DNA from: RGIG1959 sp045540655
Lineage (GTDB): Bacteria; Bacillota; Clostridia; Oscillospirales; Acutalibacteraceae
Length of the DNA: 25,862 bases
Direction: 5' to 3'
Assembly: GCA_045540655.1 (NCBI GenBank)
Contig: JAZQHP010000118.1
Location: forward strand, 1-25,862
The notes below the pieces were generated by a model that worked only from the letters and a program-made list of their open reading frames with translations, ran no database searches and had not been told where the DNA came from. Positions 24,146-25,862 of the stretch are shown one piece after another. The position numbers were made by a program, and so were the translations under genes. The first letter of the stretch is position 1. Every line of letters starts with the position of its first letter.

Positions 24146-25862
24146 TTATTGGTTGTCCCAGTCCTCCGTCAGCGGTACATTCGGGCATCCGCACGACAGC
24201 TCGACATCCAGATCCCCCACAAACACCGCATCCTCTTTCCCAAGCGCCCCCGGCACAATGGAAAAAGTATTGGAAATGCCGTCCTGCGCGTCGATGAACG
24301 GCAGTTTGGCAACCGATGCCAGCGATGCGACAGCGCCGTGATCGTCCCGTCGGTGCATCGGATTGGCACCGGGCGCGAACGCTTCTCCGCGGCGGCGACC
24401 GGCGGGCGTAGGGCCCGTTGCCTTGCCGTAGACCACGTTGGAGGTGATGGTCAGAATAGACGTGGTCGGGATGCTGTCGCGATAGGTGTGATGGCGACGG
24501 ATGTGCTCCATGAAGCGATGCACCACCATGCGCGCAAGATCGTCGACACGGTCATCGTCGTTGCCAAACTTCGGAAACTCGCCCTCAATGCGGTAATCCA
24601 CCGCCAATCCGTTGCCGTCACGCACCACATGCACCTTCGCATACTTGATCGCAGACAGTGAATCCGCCACCACCGACAATCCCGCGATGCCTGTCGCAAA
24701 CCAGCGCGTGACATCCTTGTCATGAAGCGCCATCTGCAGGCGTTCGTAGCAGTATTTGTCGTGCATATAGTGAATGACATTGAGCGTGTCGACGTACACC
24801 TCCGCGAGCCACGCCATCATCGTGTCAAACTTGTCCATGACATCCACAAACTCCAGCACATCCCCTGTGATCGGACGAAACGGCGGCGCGATCTGCTTGC
24901 CGCTGATTTCATCCACGCCGCCGTTGATGGCATAGAGCAGGCATTTGGCGAGATTGGCACGCGCACCGAAGAACTGCATCTCCTTGCCGACACGCATGGA
25001 CGAGACGCAACACGCAATGGCGTAGTCATCCCCGTGGGTGTACCGCATGATATCGTCATTTTCATACTGCACCGAGGAGGTTTCGATGGAGGTCTTCGCG
25101 CAAAAGCGCTTAAAGCCAGCAGGAAGGCGGCTCGACCACAGCACCGTCAGATTCGGCTCGGGTGCAGGTCCGAGATTGCGCAGGGTGTGCAGATACCGAA
25201 AGGACATCTTCGTGACCATGTGACGTCCGTCGATCCCGACGCCGCCGATGGATTCCGTAACCCATTGCGGATCGCCCGAAAACAGGGCATTGTATTCCGG
25301 CGTGCGCGCAAATTTCACCAAACGGAGCTTCATGATGAAATGATCGACAAACTCCTGGATCTCTTCCTCGGTGTACGTCCCGCGACGCAGATCCCGCTCG
25401 GCATAAATATCCAGGAAGGTGGAGGTGCGTCCGAGCGACATCGCCGCGCCGTTTTGTTCCTTGACCGCCGCCAGATACGCAAAATACAGCCATTGTATCG
25501 CTTCTCTCGTATCCGAGGCAGGCAGAGAGATATCGAAACCGTAGGTTTCCGCCATCGTTTTGAGATCGTGAAGCGCGCGGATCTGCTCGGACAGTTCCTC
25601 GCGGTCGCGTATTTTTTCAGCGGTCATGGTGCCGTCGAGCGATGCCTTTTGCGCTTGCTTATCCTCGATCAGACGATCGACGCCGTAGAGCGCCACCCGT
25701 CGATAATCGCCGATGATGCGTCCGCGTCCGTAAGCATCGGGAAGCCCGGTGATGATATGCGCGGAGCGACACGCCCGCATTTCGGGCGTGTAAGCATCAA
25801 ACACACCGGCATTGTGCGTTTTGCGGTGCTTGGTGAAGAACTCCACCACCGTCGGATCCACT
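24146..25862 (-). CDS. pflB: Pyruvate formate-lyase large part lacking the glycyl-radical domain (5' end cut by window edge)
   Basis: The enzyme converts pyruvate and CoA to acetyl-CoA and formate in anaerobic metabolism. The visible 571 residues begin inside the gene (first block FFTKHRKTHNAGVFDAYTP), so roughly the first 130 residues lie beyond the edge. GLPDAYGRGRIIGDYRRVALYG and the catalytic cysteine pair (25007-25012, in AIACCVSS) are intact. The conserved block VAKLPF...TFSIVPGALGK is the last family-like part. After it comes a novel tail ending in CGCPNVPLTEDWDNQ and a TAA, exactly where other enzymes continue into the glycyl-radical domain. That domain is encoded next as a separate gene, followed by pflA. 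A separated but functional enzyme is the best reading. Confidence 0.92.
   Translation of the reverse strand, partial: VDPTVVEFFTKHRKTHNAGVFDAYTPEMRACRSAHIITGLPDAYGRGRIIGDYRRVALYGVDRLIEDKQAQKASLDGTMTAEKIRDREELSEQIRALHDLKTMAETYGFDISLPASDTREAIQWLYFAYLAAVKEQNGAAMSLGRTSTFLDIYAERDLRRGTYTEEEIQEFVDHFIMKLRLVKFARTPEYNALFSGDPQWVTESIGGVGIDGRHMVTKMSFRYLHTLRNLGPAPEPNLTVLWSSRLPAGFKRFCAKTSIETSSVQYENDDIMRYTHGDDYAIACCVSSMRVGKEMQFFGARANLAKCLLYAINGGVDEISGKQIAPPFRPITGDVLEFVDVMDKFDTMMAWLAEVYVDTLNVIHYMHDKYCYERLQMALHDKDVTRWFATGIAGLSVVADSLSAIKYAKVHVVRDGNGLAVDYRIEGEFPKFGNDDDRVDDLARMVVHRFMEHIRRHHTYRDSIPTTSILTITSNVVYGKATGPTPAGRRRGEAFAPGANPMHRRDDHGAVASLASVAKLPFIDAQDGISNTFSIVPGALGKEDAVFVGDLDVELSCGCPNVPLTEDWDNQ

Noticed and set aside
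23882..25862. pflB as a frameshifted pseudogene
   Set aside because: The small part has its own AAGGAGG and ATG, both sides of the split carry new terminal residues, catalytic residues are intact in both parts, and pflA follows directly.
1..25862. tRNA, rRNA, CRISPR array, insertion sequence or prophage genes
   Set aside because: Intergenic gaps are all short (at most about 160 bases) and contain only promoters, terminators and leaders; no repeat array, transposase, integrase or cloverleaf-like sequence was seen.

Overview
The window looks like chromosome from a GC-rich, endospore-forming, anaerobic member of the Clostridia (Bacillota), perhaps an Oscillospirales-like gut lineage. The evidence is spoIIR (a sporulation signalling gene), whiA, a Gram-positive-type HPr kinase, pyruvate formate-lyase with its radical-SAM activase, strong AAGGAGG-type ribosome binding sites with frequent GTG and TTG starts, and consensus sigma-A promoters. 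The taxon is inferred from gene content and was not checked by search.

Layout. (1) Positions 1-2825, plus strand: the 3' part of the tRNA CCA-adding enzyme, a PflA-like radical SAM protein overlapping it by 4 bases, and a small membrane protein whose start is disturbed by an apparent frameshift. (2) radC lies on the minus strand (2791-3501). Its promoter is back to back with that of the next plus-strand group. (3) Positions 3651-12015 form a compact plus-strand group: RluA-type pseudouridine synthase, hprK, ROK glucokinase, murB, whiA and dnaE. pfkA follows from its own promoter and ends in a clear terminator. The group joins control of sugar catabolism (hprK, glucokinase, pfkA) to wall precursor synthesis (murB), division and sporulation control (whiA) and replication (dnaE). 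(4) A secreted, membrane-anchored calcineurin-like phosphoesterase (13284-15608) converges with spoIIR across a shared terminator. (5) One 5.2-kb minus-strand gene (16392-21560) encodes a 1722-residue protein. (6) A minus-strand PlsC-type acyltransferase with a zinc ribbon follows. (7) At the right edge is a minus-strand pyruvate formate-lyase operon: a large subunit cut by the window edge, a separate 82-residue glycyl-radical domain, and pflA.

The main discovery candidate is the 1722-residue protein. It starts with a TIR domain, continues with a STAND-like NTPase module whose P-loop is degenerate, then a winged-helix-like part and a long alpha-helical repeat region, and ends with an almost complete SecA-type motor (Q/GEGKT, DEAD, preprotein-crosslinking-like region, GTTATA, RGVDI, QMRGRCARQGD and scaffold-like helices). 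TIR-STAND proteins are known as immune sensors and effectors, and SecA is the protein-export ATPase. I know of no described system that joins the three in one chain. The gene is a self-contained transcription unit with a near-consensus promoter and flanking terminators, and parts of it are clearly more AT-rich than its neighbours, so it may be an acquired defence or conflict gene.

The second candidate is the two-piece pyruvate formate-lyase. The split falls exactly at the glycyl-radical domain boundary, and the small piece has its own ribosome binding site, so it looks like an evolved arrangement and not a mutation.

No tRNA, rRNA, CRISPR array, insertion sequence or phage gene was recognised. 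No intergenic stretch exceeds about 160 bases.
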